From: Sulfitobacter mediterraneus
Lineage (GTDB): Bacteria; Pseudomonadota; Alphaproteobacteria; Rhodobacterales; Rhodobacteraceae
Direction: 5' to 3'
Length of the DNA stretch: 64,000 bases
NCBI RefSeq assembly: GCF_016801775.1
Contig: NZ_CP069004.1
Span: 2,728,001 to 2,792,000, forward strand
Below the pieces are notes generated by a model. That model ran no database searches and was not told where the DNA came from. It was given only the letters and a program-made list of their open reading frames with translations. Numbering within the stretch: position 1 is the first letter of the stretch; the number at the start of each line of letters is the position of its first letter. The position numbers were made by a program, and so were the translations under genes. Shown one piece after another: positions 8,777 through 18,241 of this stretch.

Positions 8777-11730
8777 GTCAGATCCTCCGGCGAGGCAACT
8801 GTGGTTCCGTCCCATTCGCCAAAGCGGGCAAGCTGGTCATAATCGCCTGCCGCCTCTTCGGTTTTGACCATTCGGCGGGATGTGAACCCTTGCGCTGCGG
8901 TGAGGTAGCTCGCGATCAATTCTTGCAACCCTGCCAGCACTTCGGCGGGGGGCTCCTCATCCAAGGGGGCGGAAATTTCGACTGGTTTCGACCCTAAACC
9001 GATGAAAATCGCATTTGCGACCGGTGCTGCACCCACCTCGGCAAAGCCGCCTTCTTCGACCATCGCCGCTTCGATCAGAAGTTGTTTGTCGAACAGTTTT
9101 TGTTCTTTTTTGCTGGGCGGCGTGCCGGTCTTGTAATCATAGATCAGCGCATCGCCGGCATCAGTCAGGTCAATTCTGTCGGCAAAACCAGTGAGCGTGA
9201 AACCAAGTTCTTCGAAAACGTGTTTGCCGCGTGCGGCCTTTTCAAAGGCCACGGGGGAAGAATAACTTTGCCGTTTGGCCTCTTGCGCGATGAACCAATC
9301 GGCCACCCGCTCGATCCGCGCCAACCACATCGCACGAGCGGCCGGCCAGGGCGCTTCGGCTTCGAGAACCTCGCGGGCAATTGACAGCAGATGATCCTTG
9401 GTCAAATGCGCCGCATTGGCGCTGACGGATTTGACGAACCGTTCCATGATTTCATGCAAAACAATGCCGCGCACCGGGGCGTCCGGGGATTGTACCAGTG
9501 GATTGATTTGTCTCAGGCGCAATGTGTGTTTGGCATAAATGGCATAGGGATCGCGGATCAAGCGCTTGATCTCGGTGACAGAAAGCGCGTGCGGGCGGGC
9601 AATGACAGGCGGGCGGGGCGATGGGCGCGGGGCAGGGGTGCTGCGGATGGTTTCTTCCAATGCCCGCACTTGTTTGGTCCAGTATTCTCCACGCGCGCGC
9701 ATCGCGGCCCAGGCTTTGGCACCGTCTTCTTGCGGCAAACCGTTCAGCAGATTGCCCAAACGGTTGAGCCATCGTGATGGCACGGTTTCTGCCTCGTCTG
9801 ATCTGATTGCGCGTGTGATCCAGACCTCCGGAGCGGCGATGGCCTGTTGATAATCATGCGCGGACAGACCGATGCGCCGCTCAGGAAGCAGCAAACCGGC
9901 TTGCAGGCGCATCTGGCGGTTGAGCCATGGATCGGGCGGCGGTGCTTCGGGCCATGTGCCATCATTCAAGCCGCCCATAATGACCAGATCAGCGCCCTGA
10001 ACACGGGCCTCCAAGGTGCCCCAGATCATGACGCCGGGATGCGGCGCATCGCGGTCACGCACTTCGCCACCCGATAGAACAGCACCCAGCAGATCTGTAA
10101 AATCACCGGCAGACATGGCGCCGCCGAAGACGGCTTGCTGAGACAAATCCGCCATCAGTTTTTCCGCCGCCTGTCCGGCCTTGCGACGCCACAATTCGTG
10201 GTCGGCTGTGCCTGACGGACCAGCCGCAATCCTACCTGCAAGATCGAGATGGCGCTGCACCCAAGTGGTCAAGGCCTGATCACCAGTGGTTGCATGGCAA
10301 CAAAACGTTTGACCAACCCAATTGGCCCACTCAAGAAATGCACCCGGCTCTTCGATCTTGTCCGCGGCCTTCTGCGCGATCCGGGCAAGGCCGTCTGGAT
10401 CGGGATAGGGCAAACCATCGCGGCGGATCTGCATCTCAAGGCGCTGGGTATGCAGCTGATGCAGGTTCCGGTCCGCACCACTATGGGTGAGCGGGTGTTT
10501 GAGCAAAGTCAGCAAGGCCTCTGCATCCAGCTTGCGCAGAAACAACGCTGCAACATGGCGCAGAAACCGGCCCGGTGGCGACAATTGCAGCGGCGTGCCT
10601 GCACTGTCGTCCGGAAGGATATTCCAACGATCCAGCGCCGAGGTCACTTGCCGGGTCAACATCCGGTCGGGCGTGATCAACGCAGCGGTTTTCCCCTCTT
10701 CGACCGCCTTGCGAAGGCGCAGTGCGATGGTCAATGCCTCGATGCGCGGCGTTGGTGCCTCCACAAGGGTCATCCCAGCCGTTGCAGCGGTCAGACCGGC
10801 CAAGTCCGGTCCCTCGCTGAGCCATGCATGGGTGACAGGTGCCGGGCGCAAAGACAGGGAAACAAGCGCATTGCGGGTGGGTGACGGTGCATCCCCTTTG
10901 GCCCAGGGGCGGATATCCTTGCGCGGCAATTCGAGCGCCTGCATCAAGTGCCGAAACCGGTATTGCGGGTGGTCCTCGGACAGCAGTTCCTGATCCAGCT
11001 GCGCCCAAACCGCGGTGGGCATGTCAAAGTCAAACCCCGGCAGGACAAGCGCACCCTGCGGCAGCTTTGCCACCGCCTGCATCAGCAATGAGGTGGTCCC
11101 GCGCGAGCCTGTGGAACCGGCAAGGATCACGGGATTTTGCGGTGGATTGGCCTGCCATGCGGCAATAATTTGCAAGGTCAATTGCCTTTGCCGCGCTTCT
11201 GCATCCGGCGCGCTGCCCGTTTGGCCAAGATAGCCGTGGGCAATTTCGATAAACCTTTTGGCGCGATCCCAATGCCCGGATTGATCGCTGACATCGAGAT
11301 TCTCAATGGCGCTGATATCAACGCCTTCTCCCTGCATTTCGTCCATCAACGCCGCCAGACTGTCTGACAAGGCATAAAGCGATGCACGCGGGGCCAATGT
11401 AGGGTCTGCCTCCAACAGACCGGACAGCAATTGAATAAGCTCAAGCCGCCGTTGCAGAGCAGGGATTGCAGGCGGGGCTGTGACGCCGGGCACCAATGTG
11501 TCCAATTCTCCCAACAACCGGATGCGGGGCAAAAACCCTGCTGGCCCATTGTCGAAAATATCCCGCAAGCGCCGCGCCATCCGGCGGGTGTTCACGATCA
11601 GATCAACCCGCGCCATTGCATCCGGCGGCGCATCTTTCAGCCGCACGCGAAGACCGTCCGCAAGCGCGGCAGGAAAATCTACACCTGGGGCCAATCCAAA
11701 GACTCTGGCGCTATCTGATGGATCAAACAT
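8773..11730 (-). CDS. addB: Double-strand break repair protein AddB
   Basis: Starting at 11730 gives 985 residues beginning MFDPSDSARVFGLAPG, with a GGAGC element upstream; the frame is open further but the extension lies within murU. It has the degenerate helicase core and a C-terminal nuclease domain with ALIYDYKTGTPP and the following KQLLIEAAM. The motif ILAGSTGSRG near residue 200 is the inactive-helicase region typical of alphaproteobacterial AddB. It partners AddA, overlapping addA by 4 nt and murU by 8 nt. Confidence 0.94.
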   Translation of the reverse strand: MFDPSDSARVFGLAPGVDFPAALADGLRVRLKDAPPDAMARVDLIVNTRRMARRLRDIFDNGPAGFLPRIRLLGELDTLVPGVTAPPAIPALQRRLELIQLLSGLLEADPTLAPRASLYALSDSLAALMDEMQGEGVDISAIENLDVSDQSGHWDRAKRFIEIAHGYLGQTGSAPDAEARQRQLTLQIIAAWQANPPQNPVILAGSTGSRGTTSLLMQAVAKLPQGALVLPGFDFDMPTAVWAQLDQELLSEDHPQYRFRHLMQALELPRKDIRPWAKGDAPSPTRNALVSLSLRPAPVTHAWLSEGPDLAGLTAATAGMTLVEAPTPRIEALTIALRLRKAVEEGKTAALITPDRMLTRQVTSALDRWNILPDDSAGTPLQLSPPGRFLRHVAALFLRKLDAEALLTLLKHPLTHSGADRNLHQLHTQRLEMQIRRDGLPYPDPDGLARIAQKAADKIEEPGAFLEWANWVGQTFCCHATTGDQALTTWVQRHLDLAGRIAAGPSGTADHELWRRKAGQAAEKLMADLSQQAVFGGAMSAGDFTDLLGAVLSGGEVRDRDAPHPGVMIWGTLEARVQGADLVIMGGLNDGTWPEAPPPDPWLNRQMRLQAGLLLPERRIGLSAHDYQQAIAAPEVWITRAIRSDEAETVPSRWLNRLGNLLNGLPQEDGAKAWAAMRARGEYWTKQVRALEETIRSTPAPRPSPRPPVIARPHALSVTEIKRLIRDPYAIYAKHTLRLRQINPLVQSPDAPVRGIVLHEIMERFVKSVSANAAHLTKDHLLSIAREVLEAEAPWPAARAMWLARIERVADWFIAQEAKRQSYSSPVAFEKAARGKHVFEELGFTLTGFADRIDLTDAGDALIYDYKTGTPPSKKEQKLFDKQLLIEAAMVEEGGFAEVGAAPVANAIFIGLGSKPVEISAPLDEEPPAEVLAGLQELIASYLTAAQGFTSRRMVKTEEAAGDYDQLARFGEWDGTTVASPEDLT

Positions 11731-12409
11731 GGTGCTGCTCCAGCATTTCTTCGGCCAATGCGATTCCGCCGGGATGCCCCACGTCACACCACTTTCCGGG
11801 GTAGCGCAGTCCGCATAGCCGCCCTTTGGACTGCATCATGTCCCACAAAAGGTTGAGGGAAAATACGCGGTCTTTGATGTCGTGCAAAAGTTCTGTTTTG
11901 ATGATCTGAATGCCGCCGTAAACAACGCCCGGACCGCGCGACAATGTGCCGTCGTCAGCCAGCGTAAAATCTCCAGATCCGGCATGACCCACCGCCTGTG
12001 CGGTTGGAACACAGACCAAAAGCGCATCCATCGTCGCTGGGTTCCAGGCATCGCGCAGCAGATGCAACGGGTTCGGCCCGGCCCAGATCGCATCGGTGTT
12101 CATGGTGAATACCGGACCTTCGCCAAGCAAAGGCAACGCATTTCGCAAGCCCCCGCCGGTGTCCAGAATATCGGGCGTTTCGATCAAAGTCTCAACGCCC
12201 TGCACCTCAAGATGATACTGCAGCTTTTGCGGCTTATAGTGCAGATTGGCGACCACGCGCCCCGTGCCATGGGTCAGGTCCAATGCGTGATCCACCAGCG
12301 CCTTGCCCGCGACCTTGATCATTGGTTTCGGCTGATCCTTGGTCAGGTGTTTCATCCGCGTGCCAAAACCGGCGGCAAACATCATTACGGCTGTGGGGTG
12401 GTCGCGCAT
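11723..12409 (-). CDS. murU: Nucleotidyltransferase, MurNAc-1-phosphate uridylyltransferase type
   Basis: A 228-residue protein with the nucleotidyltransferase signature AAGFGTRM followed by DQPKPMIKVAGKALVDHAL. It also has MNTDAIW for metal/nucleotide binding. Its place directly after an AmgK-like kinase is the arrangement known for MurU, which makes UDP-MurNAc from MurNAc-1-P in peptidoglycan recycling and bypasses the fosfomycin-sensitive step. The function rests on family and context. It overlaps amgK by 25 nt; a second ATG at 12385 would remove the overlap. Confidence 0.82.
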   Translation of the reverse strand: MRDHPTAVMMFAAGFGTRMKHLTKDQPKPMIKVAGKALVDHALDLTHGTGRVVANLHYKPQKLQYHLEVQGVETLIETPDILDTGGGLRNALPLLGEGPVFTMNTDAIWAGPNPLHLLRDAWNPATMDALLVCVPTAQAVGHAGSGDFTLADDGTLSRGPGVVYGGIQIIKTELLHDIKDRVFSLNLLWDMMQSKGRLCGLRYPGKWCDVGHPGGIALAEEMLEQHHV

Positions 12410-13395
12410 CGGTTTTTCAAATCCATCAAAAATTCAGGTGTCGGGCGGGCAAGAAAGGGATCAAGCAGGTCTTTCACCTCGTGCAGGTCGGGGTGTTCCA
12501 GGTTGCGCATCACATAGCCCCAGACCCGCGGGATCATATCGACATAATGGGCCTTGCCATCCCGCAGGCAAAGCCTTGCAAAAATACCCAGAATGCGCAG
12601 ATTTCTTTGCAAGCCAAGCGTGGCATAGGCGTTTTGATACTCTGTGTGCGGCCTGTCTGTGCAGGCGAGATAATGATCGATCATCGCAGCTTCGATCATT
12701 GGATCCACATCGCGGCGGGCGTCTTGCATGATTGATACCAGATCATAGGCGGGATGCCCCAACAGAGCGTCTTGAAAGTCCAAGATACCAACGCGCGCCG
12801 CGCCTGTCCGGTTGGGCAACCAAAGCAGGTTTTGCGCATGGTAATCGCGCAGGATCACGACCTGCTCTGATTGTGAAACCCTCTCGGCAAGCGGGCGGAA
12901 CACATTCTCGAACGCGCGGCCAAGATGGTCAAACCCTTCAGGAACGTACCAATCAAAGAACAGCCCCGTCATTTCAATCAGCCAATCGGCATCACACAGG
13001 GGCAAGGATGGCAGCGGCGCGGTGTGCAGTTGGACCAGCACATCAATACTGGCGCGATAAAGCGGCAGTTGCGCCTCGGCGTTCTTTGCCATGAGATCGG
13101 CAAAAAGATCATCACCAAGATCCTCAATGATCAGAAACCCTTCCTCTGCATTCTGATGATAGATCTGCGGTGCGGACAATTCTTGGCCGTGCAAAAAATC
13201 GGCGATTGCGACAAACGGCCGGACGTCTTCGCCTTTGTGGGGCGGGGCATCCATGAGGATGGCGGTTTCGCCGTTGGCACGGGTCAATCGGTCATACCGG
13301 CGGTTTGATGCATCTCCCGCGACCAGCGCGCGGCCAGCATCGGACCAGCCGGACCGGGCCAAGAATTGATCCAGCCGGATCGCGCGATCGCTCAT
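12385..13395 (-). CDS. amgK: Anomeric sugar kinase, AmgK/aminoglycoside phosphotransferase family
   Basis: With the start at 13395 (MSDRAIRLDQFL) the protein has 336 residues; the ATG overlaps the tsaE stop by 4 nt. The phosphotransferase fold is shown by GDASNRRYDRL near the N-terminus (nucleotide loop), ILRDYHAQNLLWL (catalytic loop, with D and N in Brenner-like spacing) and VGILDFQDALLGHPAYDL (metal-binding DFQD). AmgK phosphorylates MurNAc and GlcNAc at C1, feeding MurU. Aminoglycoside resistance is an unlikely role here given the conserved murU neighbour. Confidence 0.83.
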   Translation of the reverse strand: MSDRAIRLDQFLARSGWSDAGRALVAGDASNRRYDRLTRANGETAILMDAPPHKGEDVRPFVAIADFLHGQELSAPQIYHQNAEEGFLIIEDLGDDLFADLMAKNAEAQLPLYRASIDVLVQLHTAPLPSLPLCDADWLIEMTGLFFDWYVPEGFDHLGRAFENVFRPLAERVSQSEQVVILRDYHAQNLLWLPNRTGAARVGILDFQDALLGHPAYDLVSIMQDARRDVDPMIEAAMIDHYLACTDRPHTEYQNAYATLGLQRNLRILGIFARLCLRDGKAHYVDMIPRVWGYVMRNLEHPDLHEVKDLLDPFLARPTPEFLMDLKNRCATTPQP

Positions 13396-13865
13396 GGATG
13401 AATTGCTCCGAGCTTGTCCGCCCATTTGGACCCTTTCCAACGCATCATCAGCTGTCGGGCGTTGTCATCTTCGCCGGGCTCGATGGAGATGTGAAGGGCA
13501 TTGTCCGGGGTCAACGGCCCAAGCCTGTCAGGCCATTCGACCAGACAAACGGCACTCTCGAAGGCATCGGTCAATCCCAGCTCTTCAATCTCGAAAACCG
13601 AGGTGAGACGGTACAGATCAGCATGCCAGATCTCGCCGATATCGGTGTCGTAGGTTTGCACCAAGGTGAAGGTTGGCGAGGGCACATCTTCTGGCATGTC
13701 CAGCACCGATTGGATCAAAGATCGCGCGAAATGGGTCTTCCCTGCGCCGACATCACCGGTCAGCAAAATGACGTCTCCTGCGGTCAGTCGGGAGGCCAAT
13801 CTTGCGGCCAAAAGGGTCATATCATCCGCGCCGGAGATTGATACTGAAAGATGATGTGCAGACAT
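13392..13865 (-). CDS. tsaE: tRNA t6A biosynthesis ATPase TsaE
   Basis: A 157-residue protein with Walker A LTGDVGAGKTHFAR (around residues 35-46), SPTFTLVQTY and a WHADLYRL strand, all TsaE hallmarks. It supports TsaD/TsaB in making threonylcarbamoyladenosine-37 in ANN-decoding tRNAs. tsaD is encoded about 11 kb away in this window. The gene lies between the PAS protein (56-nt gap) and amgK (overlap). Confidence 0.94.
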   Translation of the reverse strand: MSAHHLSVSISGADDMTLLAARLASRLTAGDVILLTGDVGAGKTHFARSLIQSVLDMPEDVPSPTFTLVQTYDTDIGEIWHADLYRLTSVFEIEELGLTDAFESAVCLVEWPDRLGPLTPDNALHISIEPGEDDNARQLMMRWKGSKWADKLGAIHP

Positions 13866-13921
13866 GCCATATGGTGACGGCCATGCCGGATGACTGCAAG
13901 ATCAAAGCGGCGCTTGGTCAG

Positions 13922-15436
13922 CTATTTTTCCAGCTCATCGCGGCGCGATGCGGCGGGGTCATTTGCAGCGCTTCGATTGCGAAATCGAACCAAGGTAGAA
14001 CCCGAGGCAATCCCCCGTACTTCGCAGGTCAACGCGTCGCCGTTCTTGAGGTACAGTGTCATATCCCAAGGGGTTCCGGTGCCGCGTTCAGAGATGCATT
14101 TTGCAATTTCCGGCCAAAGGGCGCTGGGCTGGCAAAGCCGGGACCACAGATCAATGCAATCGCCAATCGTGGTTTCGACAAAGCCGGTACCGGGGTCGTG
14201 GCCCCACAAATCCCGATAGGCCAGATTGCAACAGGTCAATGCGCCGCTGGCCGAAAACACAACCAAGCCATCCTCGACCACATCAATCAGGGATTGTCCC
14301 AGCTCAAGCTCGCTCCGAAAACTGCGGGTCAAGGATACTTCGGCGCTGATATCTTCAAACAGGAAAGCGGTGGCGCCGTCCGGGTGCGGCCTTCCTTCCA
14401 CGCTAAAGGTGCGCCCGTCTTCGAGGTTCCAGGTTTCCTCATAGGAGGTGTCGGACGCAGCCGCGATCAAATCAGTGATGGCCTGCCGCCAGGAGGCATA
14501 ATTCTTGGGTTCCGGCATTATGCGGTCTTCGCGCAACTGGTCAAAAAAGGACAATATCTGCGGGCGGCTGCTGAGAAATTTTGGCGTCAGATGTGTCAGG
14601 TCCACGAGCGCCGGATTGAACAGAACCAACTGTCCGCGCCGATCAAATATGGCCAAACCCACCGACAAATGCGCAAAGGTCTTGGCGAGGCTCTGGACAA
14701 AGTCGCGCTGGGCTTGTTCGGCCTCAACCAATGCGTTGATGCAGTTGGCGTGGCACACAGTGATGCTGCCCATCTGGATGGATGTCACCTCGTACCAATC
14801 GGGCAAATCAAGAGGATCAAGGCGCAGGGTCACACGGCGCGGTCCATCGCCGGACGTGATCGGAAAAAGCGGTGTTTCAGGATCGGCATCTGGCCCCCGT
14901 GCAAGCTCATGCAGAACGGTGTAGGCGGGGTTTGACCAACAGACCGCACCCTCAGCGTTCAGATGCCAAACCGGGTTGATCATTGTATCGCTGCTAAGCC
15001 GAAGCGCGTTCATCTCCTGCGCGATGGCAGGTGTGATCGGGGTGGTGGTGGACGGCTCTTCAACGGGGGTCAGCGTGACCCAACACAGGGCGTCACGCCA
15101 ACGCAATTCAATGTTATGCGGCGGCGCTGCCTGCCCTTGGGGCTGCAACACAACGCTGCCTTGCGGGCCTGAGCCGGGCACCGGGGGAAAATCAGGAAAT
15201 GTCGGGATCAATGTGTCGCGGATATCCTGCCATGCGTGCAGACCCGGCTCGACTGCGAAATGCCGCAGGGCGCTGTCGGTGCCATGTTGCAGGACGCCAT
15301 CGGTGAACAGCAGCGCCATCGGTTCAATCGGTGTGGTGGCGGTGACATGGGACCGGGACAGATAACTTTGCGCCAAGCCAGCGGCCACAATGGCCGTCAG
15401 GACAATGACAACAATCTCAAAGAGTTCCAGAAACAA
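13922..15436 (-). CDS. divL: PAS-domain membrane protein without kinase domain, DivL type
   Basis: 504 residues: one N-terminal membrane segment (residues 4-26), then three or so PAS-like modules (for instance IFDRRGQLVLFNPALVDLT and VFSASGALTCCNLAYRDLW), ending without the HATPase and DHp boxes of histidine kinases. Rhodobacterales have a PAS-only DivL homologue that acts on the CckA-ChpT-CtrA pathway and gene transfer agent production; this protein has the right architecture and sits beside regB. The DivL name is therefore an inference from architecture and position. A CtrA-type box lies 50-64 bp upstream. Confidence 0.65.
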   Translation of the reverse strand: MFLELFEIVVIVLTAIVAAGLAQSYLSRSHVTATTPIEPMALLFTDGVLQHGTDSALRHFAVEPGLHAWQDIRDTLIPTFPDFPPVPGSGPQGSVVLQPQGQAAPPHNIELRWRDALCWVTLTPVEEPSTTTPITPAIAQEMNALRLSSDTMINPVWHLNAEGAVCWSNPAYTVLHELARGPDADPETPLFPITSGDGPRRVTLRLDPLDLPDWYEVTSIQMGSITVCHANCINALVEAEQAQRDFVQSLAKTFAHLSVGLAIFDRRGQLVLFNPALVDLTHLTPKFLSSRPQILSFFDQLREDRIMPEPKNYASWRQAITDLIAAASDTSYEETWNLEDGRTFSVEGRPHPDGATAFLFEDISAEVSLTRSFRSELELGQSLIDVVEDGLVVFSASGALTCCNLAYRDLWGHDPGTGFVETTIGDCIDLWSRLCQPSALWPEIAKCISERGTGTPWDMTLYLKNGDALTCEVRGIASGSTLVRFRNRSAANDPAASRRDELEK

Positions 15437-15485
15437 GCCACACCTCCGCAGAGATTAACAAAGCATGGAAAGTGGGTTGAAATAG

Positions 15486-15500
15486 TTAACAAACCATTAA
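15486..15500 (-). promoter_or_regulatory. CtrA-type box upstream of the PAS/DivL-type gene
   Basis: TTAA (15486-15489), 7 nt, TTAA (15497-15500) matches the established CtrA consensus TTAA-N7-TTAA exactly. It lies in the 85-nt gap between regB and the PAS gene, 50-64 bp before the latter's start. A second, half-matched TTAACAAAGCA occurs nearer the gene. Such AT-rich half-sites can arise by chance, so the call is tentative. Confidence 0.5.
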
Positions 15501-15521
15501 TGGCTCTGGGTGCGCCTTAAT

Positions 15522-16901
15522 TTATGAAGTGATTAGAGGGTTTTGCCCCAATGGCTGCTCATGGTCGCGGGTGTTGAGGGTCCGGCGCGGCCATGTCACC
15601 TCGACCACGGCGCCAGTGCGATCCCCCGCTTTGCGGTCGTCACTGCCATTCGCAAACCGCAGCGTCGCACCTGACCGCTCCAGCAAGGTTTTTGCGATGA
15701 AAAGGCCCAGCCCCATGCCTTCGTATTCCGGTCTTGCGGATTTGTTCTTTTCGGGTGAACGGCGGCGCATGAACGGATCGCCAATCCGGCCCAGAAGATA
15801 CGGTGGAAAGCCCGGACCGTCGTCAATAATGCGCACGGTGACGGTTTCATCGGTCCAATCGGCGCTGACCCACACCCGTTCGCTTGCGAAATCAACGGCG
15901 TTTTGCACAAGATTGCGCAGCCCGTGTACAATCTCGGGTTTGCGCAGGATCAAGGGCTGGCTTTTGCGCTGGGCGGCAGTGAAGGCCTGATCTATCAACA
16001 CCTCCTTGCCCCGGTTCATATGCGGCTCTGCCGCCTCCAGAACCACCGTCTCAAGTGGCGCTTTGTGCAGGTGCAAATCATCTTTTCCCGCACTTCCCAT
16101 ATCGCGCAGAATGTCGCGGCATCTGTCTGCCTGATCGCGGATCAGGGCTGCGTCATCGGCAAGGTCAGGATGGTCAGCCAGGTCATTCATCAATTCGACA
16201 CTGGTGAGTTTGATCGTCGCAAGCGGTGTGCCAAGCTCATGCGCGGCGGCGGCGATGACGCCGCCCAGATCGGTCAGCTTTTGTTCCCGTGCCAGGGCCA
16301 TTTGCGTGGCCGAAAGGGCATCCCCCATCGAGTGAACCTCGGTCGTGACGCGCCGCGAATAGGCGCTGGTAAACACAATGGCGATGATCAAGGCGGTCCA
16401 TTGACCAAAAATGAACAGGCCCGGAAGGCGCAGGATGTCCCCGTTTTGGCTGGTGAGCGGAAGGTGAAAGACCGCCAGCCCAGTGACCAGAATAATGGCT
16501 GTGGAACACAGCACCACGGTGGATCGCAGGCTAAGCGCGGTGGCCGAAATGGTCACTGGCCCCAAAACCAAAAGAGAGAAAGGATTGTTCAAACCGCCGG
16601 TCAGGAACAGCAAGAATCCCAATTGCAACAGATCGAACATGACCATCAACAGGTTTTCGCGTTCGGACAGGCGCTTGTTTTCCGGAAACACCAGCGTCGC
16701 GACCAGATTCCCGATTACCGATGCGCCGATGGCAAGGTAGCAGAACCCCAGTTCCAGTTGCAGCCCATAAACCAGCTGGGCCACGGTGATGGCGATCAAT
16801 TGGCCAGTGATCGCAACCCAGCGCAGCAGGATCATTGTGCGCAGACGGATCCAGTTGGCCCGCGTGCGCGCGGTGAGGGGTCTGATATTCGCCTGCGTCA
16901 T
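15522..16901 (-). CDS. regB: Redox sensor histidine kinase RegB/PrrB
   Basis: 459 residues with six membrane segments in the first 185. The quinone-sensing heptad GGLNNPF is at residues 102-108, the H-box AHELGTPLA has the phosphoacceptor His221, and the redox-active cysteine is Cys261 in QADRCRDIL. These three features define RegB/PrrB. The ATP-binding domain follows (FASERVWVSA, IIDDGPGFP, GMGLGLFIAKTLL). The protein senses the ubiquinone pool and phosphorylates RegA. It diverges from senC across 96 nt. Confidence 0.96.
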   Translation of the reverse strand: MTQANIRPLTARTRANWIRLRTMILLRWVAITGQLIAITVAQLVYGLQLELGFCYLAIGASVIGNLVATLVFPENKRLSERENLLMVMFDLLQLGFLLFLTGGLNNPFSLLVLGPVTISATALSLRSTVVLCSTAIILVTGLAVFHLPLTSQNGDILRLPGLFIFGQWTALIIAIVFTSAYSRRVTTEVHSMGDALSATQMALAREQKLTDLGGVIAAAAHELGTPLATIKLTSVELMNDLADHPDLADDAALIRDQADRCRDILRDMGSAGKDDLHLHKAPLETVVLEAAEPHMNRGKEVLIDQAFTAAQRKSQPLILRKPEIVHGLRNLVQNAVDFASERVWVSADWTDETVTVRIIDDGPGFPPYLLGRIGDPFMRRRSPEKNKSARPEYEGMGLGLFIAKTLLERSGATLRFANGSDDRKAGDRTGAVVEVTWPRRTLNTRDHEQPLGQNPLITS

Positions 16902-16997
16902 CTGCGCACCTTATGTTTATTGGCCGTTACATCGCCGAAAATGTAGCGTAGGTCTGCCGCCGAGTCCGATCAAGACCACCGTTGGTAGGAGAGAATT

Positions 16998-17609
16998 ATG
17001 AACCGCACGATCGCTATTTCAGCCGCCGCAGCCGCCGCCGCGCTTTTGCTGGGCACCTATTTTATTACTTCGGGAACCAAGAGCGACGATAAATTTGCCC
17101 AATGCCGGTCTGCTGCAGTCGCCGGAGAGTTGGGCGGCCCGTTCGAGTTGGTCAACGCCCAAGGTCAGACAGTCACCGACAAAGACGTGATTACAGAGCC
17201 AACATTGATCTATTTCGGGTATACCTACTGCCCCGATGTTTGCCCGCTTGATGTGGACCGCAACGCCAGCGCCATCGAGATCCTTGAAGAGCGCGGAACG
17301 ATGGTGACACCGGTTTTCATCTCCATTGACCCTGCCCGCGACACACCTGAGGTGGTTGGTGAATTTGCCGAAGTCATGCATCCGCGTATGATCGGGCTCA
17401 CTGGCTCTGCCGAGCAGGTCAAAGCGGCCAGCATGGCCTATCGCACCTACTACAAGGCGCATGAGGCAGTGGATGACGAATATTTGGTGGACCACTCGAC
17501 CTTTAGTTATCTGGTGATGCCTGAAGAAGGGTTTGTCGAGTATTTCCGCCGCGAAACCACGCCCGAACAGATGGCAGACCAGATTGGGTGTTTTGTCGAT
17601 CAACTCTGA
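16998..17609 (+). CDS. senC: SCO1/SenC/PrrC copper chaperone
   Basis: 203 residues with an N-terminal membrane anchor (residues 4-23) and a thioredoxin-like SCO domain. The copper ligands are Cys77 and Cys81 in YTYCPDVCPLD plus the histidine in VDHSTFSYL near residue 167. It helps deliver copper to cytochrome oxidase and takes part in redox signalling in the regB-senC-regA locus. A good Shine-Dalgarno (GTAGGAGAG) precedes the ATG. Confidence 0.95.
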   Translation: MNRTIAISAAAAAAALLLGTYFITSGTKSDDKFAQCRSAAVAGELGGPFELVNAQGQTVTDKDVITEPTLIYFGYTYCPDVCPLDVDRNASAIEILEERGTMVTPVFISIDPARDTPEVVGEFAEVMHPRMIGLTGSAEQVKAASMAYRTYYKAHEAVDDEYLVDHSTFSYLVMPEEGFVEYFRRETTPEQMADQIGCFVDQL

Positions 17610-17682
17610 GCGTTTGACGCGGCTTAGCGTCGCGCCATATGGTTAATGGTAGACGGAAATTTCCAGATGAGGCTGTGACCTG

Positions 17683-18231
17683 ATGCAAGACACCCCAAAT
17701 ATCGGCGCGGACAAGTCACTATTGCTTGTGGATGATGATGAGCCGTTTCTGCGCCGATTGGCCAAGGCAATGGAAAAACGCGGCTTTGAAGTTGAGACCG
17801 CGGACAGTGTTGCCGCCGGCAAGGCCATCGCAACCGCGCGTCCGCCAGCCTATGCGGTGATTGATCTGCGGCTCGAAGATGGCAATGGCCTCGACGTGGT
17901 GGAGGTGCTGCGCGAACGCCGTGAAGATTGTCGGGTGGTTGTGCTGACGGGGTACGGTGCGATCGCCACGGCTGTTGCTGCGGTCAAGATCGGCGCGACG
18001 GATTATCTGTCCAAACCTGCGGACGCCAATGACATCACCAATGCGCTTTTGGTGCCTGAAGGGGACATGCCGCCGCCGCCCGACAACCCAATGAGCGCGG
18101 ACCGCGTGCGTTGGGAACATATTCAGCGCGTGTACGAGCTGTGTGATCGCAATGTGTCCGAAACAGCGCGGCGGTTGAACATGCACCGCCGCACACTTCA
18201 GCGGATTTTGGCAAAGCGTTCACCGAGATAG
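17683..18231 (+). CDS. regA: Redox response regulator RegA/PrrA
   Basis: 182 residues: receiver domain with the acidic cluster at residues 17-19 (VDDDEP) and phosphoacceptor Asp61 (VIDLRL), a proline linker (MPPPPDNP) and a Fis-type helix-turn-helix at the C-terminus (SETARRLNMHRRTLQRILAK). This short form with a polyproline linker is the RegA/PrrA/ActR family, the global regulator of photosynthesis, respiration, carbon and nitrogen genes in Alphaproteobacteria. It follows senC after 73 nt. Confidence 0.96.
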   Translation: MQDTPNIGADKSLLLVDDDEPFLRRLAKAMEKRGFEVETADSVAAGKAIATARPPAYAVIDLRLEDGNGLDVVEVLRERREDCRVVVLTGYGAIATAVAAVKIGATDYLSKPADANDITNALLVPEGDMPPPPDNPMSADRVRWEHIQRVYELCDRNVSETARRLNMHRRTLQRILAKRSPR

Positions 18232-18241
18232 GGTTTGACGG

